NCBI GenBank assembly: GCA_000687975.1
Contig: JIAB01000001.1
Coordinates: 992,001 to 1,056,000, forward strand
Direction of reading: 5' to 3'
From: Lachnospiraceae bacterium AC2031
GTDB taxonomy: Bacteria > Bacillota > Clostridia > Lachnospirales > Lachnospiraceae
Length of the DNA: 64,000 nt
Every line of letters begins with the position of its first letter. Within the stretch, counting starts at the first letter, position 1. A program made the translations under genes and the position numbers. Shown piece after piece: positions 43,577-52,770 of this stretch. Below the pieces are notes generated by a model. It saw only the letters and a list, made by a program, of their open reading frames with translations, did not search any database and was not told the origin of the DNA.

Positions 43577-45868
43577 TTAGAATGAAGCTGACTCTAAGGC
43601 AAGAGACTTGGTCTGGAGTTCCAGGAGGTTATGGTAGATACCATTCTCCAGCTTTCCAAGTTCTTCCTCAGTTCCTTCTTCGACTATACGTCCACCATCT
43701 ATTACTATAAGTCTGTCAGCATCTGAAAGAGTTGAAAGTCTATGTGCTATAGAAAGTGTTGTTCTTCCCTTAACCAGAAGCTTCAGAGAATTCTGTATTG
43801 CCTTCTCAGTCTCTGTATCCACACTGGCTGTCGCCTCATCCAGGATCAGAATCTTTGGATCAGCAAGTATTGCTCTGGCGATAGAAAGTCTCTGCTTTTC
43901 ACCACCTGACAGATTCTTTCCAGATGCACCTATAATGGTGTCATATCCATCCGGAAGTCTTGATATAAAATCATGAGCACTGGCAAGTTTTGCCGCCCTT
44001 ATGATATCTGCTCTCGTGGCATTCTCATTTCCATACGCAATATTCTTTGCTACGGAACCCATAAAGATATAGGTATCCTGAGAAACCATAGAAACATTCT
44101 TACGAAGATCTGCAAGAGACAGATCCTTAACGTCTGTACCATCAATCTTGATAGAACCCTCATTTACATCATAGAGACGTGATATCAGGTTAACCAGAGT
44201 TGACTTACCTGCTCCGGAACGTCCAACTATTCCCAGCATCTCACCTTCCTTAACCTTAAGGTTGATCTCTTTCAGAACTGGTCGTCCAACCTGATAGCCA
44301 AAAGATACATTTGAAAGCTCAATCTCTCCTCGTGGCTCAGATAATCTTACTGGATCTTCCTTTTCCTGAATATCAGGAATCGCATCGATGATCTCGAAAA
44401 GTCTCTCAGCTGAATTAATACTGTCAGCCCACATACGGAATATCCATGCAAAGAAATTCATAGGTCCGTTAAGCTGCATAACATAACCAACAAAGGTTAT
44501 CAGCACACCAACATCAATCTTATCTGTCTTCAATACGAAGAATACTCCGATAAGCCAAATCCAGATGCTTGAAATCTCCTGAACCATATTGTAAAGAATT
44601 GCAATACGGTTACGAAGTCTTACCATGTTGATCTCTGCATCTCTAAGATGATGATTTGGTGATTCAAATCTCGCTATCTCAGAAGCTTCCTGGCCAAATG
44701 CCTTTACTACTCGTGAACCTGTAAGATTATCATTTGCTCTACCTGTAACTGACTTCTCTGCGCGGTGTCTCTTTCCTGAAAGAGTCCAGAGTCCTGGACG
44801 AAGCTTAACAGTAAGGAATACCAGAAGTGGCAGAAGTATACAGGCGATAAGTGCCATCTGCCAATTAAGTCTGTACATAACAACAAATGTTACGACTATG
44901 GTTATACCATGCACGAAGACCATCGGAAGGCCATCGATAAAGAAATCTCTAACTTTCTCAGAATCACTAAGTACTCTGGTCATCAGTCCACCAGTCTGCT
45001 TATTTACAAAGAAATCCAGTGAAAGGCGGCTCATAGCATCAAAGACATCTGTCTTAATATCACGGACTGCCTCACTGGCAACTCTTGCCATAACAAATAT
45101 CTGAAGATAATTTGATATTGCAGCAATAAGTCTGCAGCCTATCATAACCAGCGCTACAAGAAGCAGCGCCAGCATGTACTGTCCCTTCAGTCCGAACTGT
45201 GCCAGATACTCATTATCCTTTTCCAGCACGTGATCAAAAAGCACCTTACCAATAAGATAAGGCCATGCAATACTGATCACAGCCGCAACTCCATAGGTAA
45301 GCATAAGTACTACAACCTGGAACTTATACTTCAGAAAGTATTTCAGAGTTCTTCCAAATATCGAACGCTTGTTCTTCTTTGTTTCCTCTTGAGCTTCTTC
45401 CTCTTCCTCGATTTCAGTCACTGTAAGTTCCTGTCCCTTAAGATATCCCCTAAGCTGACGAATGAGAACATTCATCTCGCCTTGATATCTATTGGTAAAA
45501 GCAGCTACCCTTACGACTTCACCCTTATACTCAGCTGAAACGATATTAGTTCCAATATAGTGATCCAGATGTATATGTGCTATATCACTCATATCATAAA
45601 GAGTGCATTCATATTCACCCGGTTCATCCACATTTATACCGTCTTTTATTCCATTAAAGGTAACCACGTAATCCGATGGGAGTTCCATGGTAAGTACACC
45701 CAGCTGCTTATCAGTGAAGAATACATATCCCTTGATATAGCCACCACTTGCAGTTGTATCAAAAGAAAGATCTATCGGGCTGTATAGCAATATATCCTTT
45801 TCATGAATATCGAAGGCCTCGATACTACTTAAGGCCTTCGATGTCATTTTACTAACTTCTTTTTTCAC
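43577..45868 (-). CDS. ABC exporter half-transporter with PH-like N-terminus
   Basis: A 763-residue protein. Residues 1-150 are a soluble beta-rich domain like that of its partner but without zinc ribbon. Residues about 180-470 hold six helices, with KAFGQEASEIARF marking the exporter class. The nucleotide-binding domain has GRSGAGKST, LSGGEKQRLSIARAI and ILILDEATASVD. The frame opens at GTG 45868, one base after the xylanase stop, so it is coupled to the xylan genes; ATG 45846 is an alternative start. Confidence 0.88.
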   Translation of the reverse strand: MKKEVSKMTSKALSSIEAFDIHEKDILLYSPIDLSFDTTASGGYIKGYVFFTDKQLGVLTMELPSDYVVTFNGIKDGINVDEPGEYECTLYDMSDIAHIHLDHYIGTNIVSAEYKGEVVRVAAFTNRYQGEMNVLIRQLRGYLKGQELTVTEIEEEEEAQEETKKNKRSIFGRTLKYFLKYKFQVVVLMLTYGVAAVISIAWPYLIGKVLFDHVLEKDNEYLAQFGLKGQYMLALLLVALVMIGCRLIAAISNYLQIFVMARVASEAVRDIKTDVFDAMSRLSLDFFVNKQTGGLMTRVLSDSEKVRDFFIDGLPMVFVHGITIVVTFVVMYRLNWQMALIACILLPLLVFLTVKLRPGLWTLSGKRHRAEKSVTGRANDNLTGSRVVKAFGQEASEIARFESPNHHLRDAEINMVRLRNRIAILYNMVQEISSIWIWLIGVFFVLKTDKIDVGVLITFVGYVMQLNGPMNFFAWIFRMWADSINSAERLFEIIDAIPDIQEKEDPVRLSEPRGEIELSNVSFGYQVGRPVLKEINLKVKEGEMLGIVGRSGAGKSTLVNLISRLYDVNEGSIKIDGTDVKDLSLADLRKNVSMVSQDTYIFMGSVAKNIAYGNENATRADIIRAAKLASAHDFISRLPDGYDTIIGASGKNLSGGEKQRLSIARAILADPKILILDEATASVDTETEKAIQNSLKLLVKGRTTLSIAHRLSTLSDADRLIVIDGGRIVEEGTEEELGKLENGIYHNLLELQTKSLALESASF

Positions 45869-45869
45869 T

Positions 45870-48401
45870 TTATTCTACTAACTCCGCGTGTCCGAACATT
45901 GCCGGATTCATATAACATGTACCAGTATCATCTGCCCAGCTCATGGTACCGATTCTCTCACCGCTACCACCGGCATCATTTATTTGAAGCTCAAGACCGA
46001 TCTCGGTTCCAGCCTCAGGAGTTATCTCACTCCACTTGATCGCACAGACTATGATATATCCATCGTCTGTTTGTTCTGCGTAGGACTTGATATATTCGTC
46101 GAGACATTTCTCACCGTTAAAGCTCCTCTTATTATTGAAGCTTACACGATACTGCTTATCTCCATCATCATATCCGCCTGCGCGTGAATTTGTTTCATCA
46201 ATAAATACTTCGACACTATCCTGCTGATAATCATCTTCGCTGTCATCATTCAGGACATCATCTTTTACATTAAAGTAAACATAGAGATTTTCCTCATCCC
46301 AGAGAAGCTTTGCATCAGCAGTAGCCTTTGCATTCTGAACCTTTATCTCCAATGGAACAGCTTCAACATCGTCCCATGCTGGATCAACTGTCTCTTCTAC
46401 ATTTACTGTACCCTTCTTTACCTCAATAGTAGGTCTCTCAACTACGAGAACTGACTCATCTACTGATGAAGGATCAGTAAAGGCATAAAATGCTGGCTTT
46501 GCTTTATAGCTTCCATCGAAGAGAAGTGGGCACTGAAGGATAGTTCCTGTTGCACCACCACCTACGTTACTCTGCTGCTGAAGCCATGAATATGTATCGA
46601 TAACACCCCAGATTGTGATGCCTGATACTGTGATACCATCTTCAGCATTTAACTTCTTCATAAGCTCATATATCTGGCTGTAATAAGCAGCCTGTCTAGC
46701 ATACTCATCTACAAGGCCTGCCTCTGTTCCATCGAACATGGCACTTACCTTTACATCCAGCTCTGTGAGCATTATCTTATCAACTATCTCTGCATAACCT
46801 CTTGCAGCTGTTTCAATCTGATCTACTGATGGAGCGCTTACTGTATAATGTCCCTGCATACCGAAACCATCAATACGTGTTCCCTCTGCAGACTTAACAT
46901 CTGTAAGAAGCTGCTTGATTCCCTCAGCCTTCTTTGAATCACATTCATTGTAATCATTGTAGTAAAGCTCAAGAGATTCAGGAGCGTAAGTATTTGCGTA
47001 CTTAAATGCATTGATTACGAATTCGTTTGATCCGTAAACCTTCCACCAGCTTGACTTGCTTCCATGTGTTGAATCAGAAAGCTGATCACTTCCTGGCTCT
47101 TCATCTGTTCTATAGGTAGCTGTGCTGTCGCTGATTGCTTCATTAACAACATCCCATCCATAGAAAAGATCCTTATACTTGCTATCATCAGCAGTAAAAT
47201 GTTCCAGCACTGACTTGATATACCATTCAAGTCTCTGGTTCATAACTTCTGAAGAAACATAGTCATTCTTCTTATCATAATCCTCATGGAAGAACCACTC
47301 AGGTGTCTGTGAATGCCATACAAGAACATGGCCACGAACCTTGATGATCTTATCAGGATTTTCTTCATTCCATGCAGCTATCTCATCTAAGATTGCCTCT
47401 GCTCTTGAAAAATCAAGTGTGGGAACTTCGATAGTCTCACCATTCAGTTCTTCTTCATGAATACTTCCATCTGCAGGAGCATCGTTGTTATATCCAAATA
47501 TTGAATCTGGCTTAAGCTCATTTTCAAGAGTTACAGCATTGAAATGTTTCTTAACCAGCTTCATAAGATTTGAATCATTTACACCTACGGATCCAAGACA
47601 ACAGCCTATGATTGCATCATCACCAAGACCCTCAGATGAAGCAACTACGCTTCTAAGATCTACGATATCCTCTTCAACTCCTATAGCAGTTGCTGCGCCT
47701 CCATCCTGAGGAACAAGCTTTACGCCTGCTATATAGTAATCTCCCTTTACGCAAGTACCATTTCCATAGTCAGTACCCTGCTCAATAATACGGATAACTG
47801 CCTTTTCAGCCTTTCCGCTGAAGCTTGGAGTGAAGGTACCAGAGAACTTCTTCCATTCGCCTGGTGTTAGAGTCTCACTTGGATTACCTGTTATCTCAGC
47901 TGAGTAAGAACCGAGATATGTTGTATTTCCATCCACAGTTATGTATGGAGCAAAATCAACTACTCGCTGATCTGCAGGAGCGCCTTCATATTCATCAGAA
48001 AGCATTGCATAAAATTCATAGTCATATGTAACGCCTCCTTCAAGGCTATCAGTTACATCCTGTGCGAAACAGTCATAAGGTGAAGATGACTCTGGATCTC
48101 TGTTTATCTTTCCATAAGTTGGAAAGCCATCAGGTCCGTTTCCATCGCTTATAACTTCTATTCCAAGAGAACCACCTTCTATAGACCATGCAGATACATC
48201 ATCACTGCTGAAATATCCATTTTTAAGTATGTTTCCCTCTGCCTCTTCGACAGCTGCAACACTCGTTGATGCTACGTCCTCAGAAGTCGCTTCTGTACTC
48301 TGAGTATTGTCCCCTGTCTCAACTTTGCCACAAGCTCCAAGACCTAAGATCATTGCCGCAGCAAGAGCTGTGCTTGTAAATACTTTAATCCCTCTTCTCA
48401 T
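45870..48401 (-). CDS. GH10 endo-beta-1,4-xylanase lipoprotein with CBM22 and CBM9
   Basis: An 843-residue secreted xylanase. The signal peptide ends at lipobox LGAC (Cys24), so it should stay on the cell surface; a Ser/Thr/Glu linker follows. Residues 57-232 look like a CBM22 module. Residues 262-642 are GH10: VRGHVLVWHSQTPEWF, acid/base Glu421 in DVVNEA, and nucleophile Glu547 in LTELDV. Residues 670-843 resemble CBM9 (DVEAVPLEI... ENLYVYFNVKDDVL ... QQDSVEVFID). It should cut xylan to substituted oligosaccharides for uptake. AGGAGGTTACG precedes the ATG. Confidence 0.93.
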   Translation of the reverse strand: MRRGIKVFTSTALAAAMILGLGACGKVETGDNTQSTEATSEDVASTSVAAVEEAEGNILKNGYFSSDDVSAWSIEGGSLGIEVISDGNGPDGFPTYGKINRDPESSSPYDCFAQDVTDSLEGGVTYDYEFYAMLSDEYEGAPADQRVVDFAPYITVDGNTTYLGSYSAEITGNPSETLTPGEWKKFSGTFTPSFSGKAEKAVIRIIEQGTDYGNGTCVKGDYYIAGVKLVPQDGGAATAIGVEEDIVDLRSVVASSEGLGDDAIIGCCLGSVGVNDSNLMKLVKKHFNAVTLENELKPDSIFGYNNDAPADGSIHEEELNGETIEVPTLDFSRAEAILDEIAAWNEENPDKIIKVRGHVLVWHSQTPEWFFHEDYDKKNDYVSSEVMNQRLEWYIKSVLEHFTADDSKYKDLFYGWDVVNEAISDSTATYRTDEEPGSDQLSDSTHGSKSSWWKVYGSNEFVINAFKYANTYAPESLELYYNDYNECDSKKAEGIKQLLTDVKSAEGTRIDGFGMQGHYTVSAPSVDQIETAARGYAEIVDKIMLTELDVKVSAMFDGTEAGLVDEYARQAAYYSQIYELMKKLNAEDGITVSGITIWGVIDTYSWLQQQSNVGGGATGTILQCPLLFDGSYKAKPAFYAFTDPSSVDESVLVVERPTIEVKKGTVNVEETVDPAWDDVEAVPLEIKVQNAKATADAKLLWDEENLYVYFNVKDDVLNDDSEDDYQQDSVEVFIDETNSRAGGYDDGDKQYRVSFNNKRSFNGEKCLDEYIKSYAEQTDDGYIIVCAIKWSEITPEAGTEIGLELQINDAGGSGERIGTMSWADDTGTCYMNPAMFGHAELVE

Positions 48402-48410
48402 CGTAACCTC

Positions 48411-49445
48411 CTAAAACCTGTTCATCCATACACGTGCAAGCTCAGGCCATACGCCTATATCCTCGCTCCATGTAAAATCGATTGGTGGAAGCCCCCCTTC
48501 ATCCTGCTGTGCTTCCTGGTTTTCTGTCTCAGCCTGCTTGTTCTCATCCTGACCTTCAGGCTTTGGATCTGGGAACTGTTCCTCCAGCTCCTTCTTCCTC
48601 TGTTCGGAAACATTGTTCCCCTTGCCCGCCTTAACGGCTGCCACAGCTTTCTCCAGCTGTTCGAGAACATATTCTCCACCTGCATTGAAGGAGAAGAATT
48701 TTTCCGATGGATAACTGAGACCATGGAAACCAGTAGGGAAAACGTAATGTGCAAATGGTATTCCCTTCTCTCGAAGAGCCTTAGCCATAAGATAACTGTT
48801 CTCTACTGGTACCAGATTATCTTCCGCCGTCTGCCACAGGAAACATGGTGGTGTATTCTCAGTCACTTGCTTCTCAAGAGAGAAGTACTCAAGTTCCTCA
48901 GCAGTTGGTTTCTTTCCTAAAAGCGCCTGCACAGAATACTCATGAGTGTATTCGCCTGTTGTAATAACAGGATATGCAAGTATGGCGCCATCTGGTCTGT
49001 TATTTACATCTGCATATTCAGATGCTCTATCATTTATATCAGCAAAATGGACCGCCAGGCTTCCAGCTACATGAGCGCCTGCAGAAAATCCACAAACGAT
49101 CAGTTTCTTTCCCTGGATATTATATTCAGTTTCTCGTTTTCTGATGAATCTTACAGCTCTGGATGCATCCTCCAGCGGCTGCTTCTTTAATGGAACTGAC
49201 ATAGTAATATCTGTGGTGTATGTAAGGACAAATGTATTCATTCCCTGCTTATAAAACACCTCAGCCACCAGTTCACCCTCGTGAGGCGTACACATACAAT
49301 AACCACCACCAGGAATAACCAGCATGCAGTCTCTATCTGCATCATCCTCATCATGGATATATCCATGAATACTTGGAACAAATCCATAGGCAGCGTCGTA
49401 CGAATACTCTCCGTCCTGCCATATAATCTCCTTAAATTCTCTCAT
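48411..49445 (-). CDS. Alpha/beta-hydrolase, probable xylo-oligosaccharide acetyl esterase
   Basis: A 344-residue cytoplasmic esterase. PGGGYCM (45-51) is the oxyanion loop, Ser121 the nucleophile in GFSAGAH, with Asp209 in TAEDN and His241 in GFHGLS as likely partners. Relatives remove acetyl groups from imported xylo-oligosaccharides. Between residues about 272 and 320 an acidic, Gln/Glu/Pro-rich linker interrupts the normal end, after which DFTWSEDIGVWPELARVWM, usual for the C-terminus, resumes. No signal peptide. Confidence 0.85.
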   Translation of the reverse strand: MREFKEIIWQDGEYSYDAAYGFVPSIHGYIHDEDDADRDCMLVIPGGGYCMCTPHEGELVAEVFYKQGMNTFVLTYTTDITMSVPLKKQPLEDASRAVRFIRKRETEYNIQGKKLIVCGFSAGAHVAGSLAVHFADINDRASEYADVNNRPDGAILAYPVITTGEYTHEYSVQALLGKKPTAEELEYFSLEKQVTENTPPCFLWQTAEDNLVPVENSYLMAKALREKGIPFAHYVFPTGFHGLSYPSEKFFSFNAGGEYVLEQLEKAVAAVKAGKGNNVSEQRKKELEEQFPDPKPEGQDENKQAETENQEAQQDEGGLPPIDFTWSEDIGVWPELARVWMNRF

Positions 49446-49451
49446 GGCTTC

Positions 49452-50555
49452 TTACCTCTTAACGCGGGCACCTGCAGCATTCATAATAGCTTCAACCTCA
49501 CTAAGACGCGCCATAGATGTATCTCCAGGTGTTGTCATAGCAAGAGCACCATGAGCTGCTCCATAGTTCACTGCTACCTCTGGATCTGTAGAGGTCATAA
49601 GACCATATATAAATCCAGCAGCGAAGGAATCTCCAATACCCACTCTATCAAGAACCTCAAGTCCCTCATATTCTCGGGACATGCCAATCTCATTATCAGC
49701 AAGTACAAGAACCTTCCAGTCATTTACACTGGCAGTTCTAACTGTATGAAGCATATTTGCCAGAATCTTAATGTTAGGGAAATCTGCAGCAACCTTCGAA
49801 AGCATAGATTTAAAGGCGTCTACATTTAACTCCTTAAAACCTTCGTCAGCCCCCTCAACCTCATATCCAAGACATGCAACATAGTCTTCTTCACTACCGA
49901 TCACTACATCTGCATACTTTGCTATCTCGCGGTTAACCTTAACGCATTCGTCTATTCCACCAGCAAGATCCCAGAGAGATGCACGGTAATTCAGATCGTA
50001 TGAAACTATAGTTCCATACTTCTTTGCAATCTTACAAGCCTCTATAACAGTTTTCTGAGACTCAGATGAAAGTGCTGCGTAAATTCCACCAGTGTGGAAC
50101 CATCTCACTCCCAGAGTTCCGAAGATATATTCAAAATCGAAATCCTCGATAGTCGCCTGGGATATAGCTGTATTTGCTCTGTCTGAGCAGCTAAGCGCGC
50201 CCCTTATTCCGAAACCTCTTTCAGTAAAGTTAATGCCGTTACGACATTTCTTTCCTATTCCGTCTGTTTCTTTCCATGAGATCAGGGATGTATCTACACC
50301 ACCCTGTTCAATAAGATCCTTGATAAGAAGTCCAACCTCATTGTCAGCAATTGCTGTGAGGATTCCAGTCTTCATATCAAAGCATTTGTGAAGTGCGCGG
50401 GCTACATTATATTCACCGCCACCTTCCCAAACTCGGAAATTACGTGCAGTACGAATTCTGCCTTCACCTGGGTCCATTCGAAGCATAACCTCTCCCAGAC
50501 TCAGCATATCGTATTTACAATCACTTTTTGATTTTATCACCAAGCTACTTTTCAT
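49452..50555 (-). CDS. kdgK: 2-keto-3-deoxygluconate kinase (PfkB family)
   Basis: A 367-residue sugar kinase that phosphorylates KDG to KDPG. PfkB marks are EGGGEYNVARAL near the N-terminus and VGIGDSFAAGFIYGL with the catalytic Asp. The place between KDPG aldolase and xylan genes fixes the substrate more firmly than the sequence alone. TAGGAGTATATAG precedes the ATG. Confidence 0.88.
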   Translation of the reverse strand: MKSSLVIKSKSDCKYDMLSLGEVMLRMDPGEGRIRTARNFRVWEGGGEYNVARALHKCFDMKTGILTAIADNEVGLLIKDLIEQGGVDTSLISWKETDGIGKKCRNGINFTERGFGIRGALSCSDRANTAISQATIEDFDFEYIFGTLGVRWFHTGGIYAALSSESQKTVIEACKIAKKYGTIVSYDLNYRASLWDLAGGIDECVKVNREIAKYADVVIGSEEDYVACLGYEVEGADEGFKELNVDAFKSMLSKVAADFPNIKILANMLHTVRTASVNDWKVLVLADNEIGMSREYEGLEVLDRVGIGDSFAAGFIYGLMTSTDPEVAVNYGAAHGALAMTTPGDTSMARLSEVEAIMNAAGARVKR

Positions 50556-50590
50556 TTCTATATACTCCTAGTATAAATTAATTATATATA

Positions 50591-51229
50591 TTATCTCTTC
50601 ACCAGCGCTGCAGCTTCTGCCACAAGACGTTCAATCTCAGCAAAATCTCCTGCATTTATAAGGTCTTTCTTTACCATCCAGCTTCCACCACAGGCAACGA
50701 TCCTATCATACGCCAGGTAGTCCCCAACATTTTTTGCATTAATTCCGCCTGTAGGCATAAAGGAAAGCTTTGTATATGCTGCCGCTACTGCCTTGATCAT
50801 ATTAAGGCCGCCTGATGGTTCAGCTGGGAAGAACTTTACGAAATCCAGTCCTAAAGCCATGGCCTGCTCCATCTCACTTGGAGTCTGAGTTCCAGGAGTA
50901 AATGGTACTCCCTTTTCCATAGCATACTTCACTATATCCGGATTAAGCCCAGGGCTTACCAGAAACTCTGCACCTGCATCCACAGCTCTATCCACCTGTT
51001 CTCTTGTAAGAACTGTTCCTGCTCCCACAAGAAGCTCTGGATATTTCTCCTTCATTCTGCGGATCGACGCTGCAGCTGCATCAGTTCTAAATGTTACTTC
51101 TGCTGCTGGAAGACCTCCGCGCAGGAGTGCCTCAGCCAGTGGCTCAGCCTGCTCCTCATCATCCAGTACAACTACTGGAATAATACCAATCTTTCTAAAT
51201 GCTTCTTTAATTTCATCTACTGTTTTCAT
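50591..51229 (-). CDS. eda: KDPG/KHG aldolase
   Basis: A 212-residue aldolase that splits 2-keto-3-deoxy-6-phosphogluconate to pyruvate and glyceraldehyde-3-phosphate. Glu44 in AAEVTFRT, VGAGTVLT, the Schiff-base Lys132 in FVKFFPAEPSGG and MPTGGI are all in place. It is the last step of the glucuronate branch encoded here and lies directly upstream of kdgK in transcription order. Confidence 0.94.
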   Translation of the reverse strand: MKTVDEIKEAFRKIGIIPVVVLDDEEQAEPLAEALLRGGLPAAEVTFRTDAAAASIRRMKEKYPELLVGAGTVLTREQVDRAVDAGAEFLVSPGLNPDIVKYAMEKGVPFTPGTQTPSEMEQAMALGLDFVKFFPAEPSGGLNMIKAVAAAYTKLSFMPTGGINAKNVGDYLAYDRIVACGGSWMVKKDLINAGDFAEIERLVAEAAALVKR

Positions 51230-51255
51230 ATCTACTCTCTTTTCTTTTTAGAGGT

Positions 51256-51288
51256 AATGTGCAGTGGGGACGGACCCCACTGCACATT
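51256..51288. repeat. REP-like GC-rich palindrome, copy B
   Basis: A perfect 14-bp stem (AATGTGCAGTGGGG with CCCCACTGCACATT) encloses ACGGA. On the coding strand it begins at the TAA stop of uxaC and ends before the aldolase gene. It shares its core with the palindrome at 24525; two base pairs have changed in a compensatory way (G-C to A-T). Confidence 0.85.
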
Positions 51289-52741
51289 AATCAAAGTCGA
51301 AGTAATCCTTAGCGTTGTTGTAGCAGATATTCTCTACCATCTCACCCAGGAATACCATATCATATGGATATTCATTTTTCTCAACCAGCGTTCCTATACG
51401 GTCGCACAAAATACGTCTGAAATATTCATGTCTTGGGAATGACAGGAAGCTTCTTGAATCTGTAAGCATACCTACAAATGTAGAAAGAAGTCCTGTATCT
51501 GAAAGCACCTGAAGCTGCTGTTCAATACCAAACTTATGATCATTGAACCACCATGCACTTCCCAGCTGAATCTTTCCTCTGATTCCTTTATTATTTCCCT
51601 GGAAACAACCTGCTAGAGTTGAAAGTGCAGTTGCATCCTTAGGATTCAGATAATAAAGAATAGTACGAGGAAGCTGATCCTTTTCATCCATCTTGTTCAT
51701 TATCGCAGAAAGTTGAGGCATGTAATTAAAATCAGCAATACTATCGAAACCAGTATCCACTCCCAATACCTTCAGCATTCTGTTTGAATTGTTGCGGAGG
51801 GCTCCGATATGAAGCTGCATAGCAAGCTCTCGGTCCGCATACATTTTACCAAGCTCGATAAGGACATAGCCTCTAAATGCAGCCGCCTCATCTAATGTTA
51901 TAGAAGTGGACTCTCCCTCAGAAAGTCTCTTCTTTAGTATGCTATTTACTGAAGTGATATCAGTATCTCTGTAAAAATCTGTTTCCAGACTGTGGTCTGT
52001 TACACGACAGCCCGCCTCAACAAAATAATCAAGTCTCTTCTTCAAAGCCTCAAGCAGTGACTCAATATCTGTTATCTCAATCTGAGATACCTCAGCCAGC
52101 TTTGCTATATAATCACAGAAACCAGCACTCTCTATACTCAGTACATTTCCAGGTCTGAAAGAAGGTCTCACGCTTATATCGTCAACTTCCTGAGCAATCT
52201 GCTTATGATACTTTAGATCATCTATCGGATCATCTGTGGTACAGAGTGTTTCCACCTTCTGCTTTCTTAGAAGACCACGAGCAGAAAACTCCTCTTTTTT
52301 AAGGAGCTGATTGCATTTGTCCCAGATATAATCTGCGGTATCTGGTGTAAGCGCATCGTCGATATCAAAATATCTTTTAAGCTCCAGATGGGTCCAGTGA
52401 TATATCGGATTTCCGATCAGATTCTGAACCGTATCAGCGTATGCAAGGAAACGACGATAATCAAGCTCTTCCTCATCTATAAAACTGTCCACTGCAGTAA
52501 CATTTCGTCTTCCAGTTACAAGCTCCTCTGAGTAGCCCCTGGCACGCATTGCACGCCATTTGTAATGATCGCCACCCAACCATAGCTCCGTCATATTCTC
52601 ATACATCTTATCCTCAGCGATTTCCTGAGGACTGAGATGATTATGATAGTCAATTATAGGCATCTTATCCGCATGCTCATTAAAAAGCTTACACGCAGTC
52701 TTACTATGTAGTAAAAAATACTCATCTATAATACTTCTCAT
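51287..52741 (-). CDS. uxaC: Glucuronate isomerase
   Basis: A 484-residue isomerase that converts D-glucuronate to D-fructuronate (and galacturonate to tagaturonate). The opening PIIDYHNHLSPQEI holds the metal-binding HxH-type motif, followed by HWTHLELKRYFDI, VTDHSLETDFY and MQLHIGALRNNSNRM, all typical of UxaC. AGAGG before ATG 52741 sets the start. It begins the uronate branch after GH115. Confidence 0.95.
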   Translation of the reverse strand: MRSIIDEYFLLHSKTACKLFNEHADKMPIIDYHNHLSPQEIAEDKMYENMTELWLGGDHYKWRAMRARGYSEELVTGRRNVTAVDSFIDEEELDYRRFLAYADTVQNLIGNPIYHWTHLELKRYFDIDDALTPDTADYIWDKCNQLLKKEEFSARGLLRKQKVETLCTTDDPIDDLKYHKQIAQEVDDISVRPSFRPGNVLSIESAGFCDYIAKLAEVSQIEITDIESLLEALKKRLDYFVEAGCRVTDHSLETDFYRDTDITSVNSILKKRLSEGESTSITLDEAAAFRGYVLIELGKMYADRELAMQLHIGALRNNSNRMLKVLGVDTGFDSIADFNYMPQLSAIMNKMDEKDQLPRTILYYLNPKDATALSTLAGCFQGNNKGIRGKIQLGSAWWFNDHKFGIEQQLQVLSDTGLLSTFVGMLTDSRSFLSFPRHEYFRRILCDRIGTLVEKNEYPYDMVFLGEMVENICYNNAKDYFDFD

Positions 52742-52770
52742 AGGCACCTCTCTTTATAATCATGCACTAT

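Noticed and set aside
49281..49829. 182-residue plus-strand frame over the esterase/kdgK junction
   Set aside because: It overlaps two conserved genes on the other strand and shows no domain or start signal.
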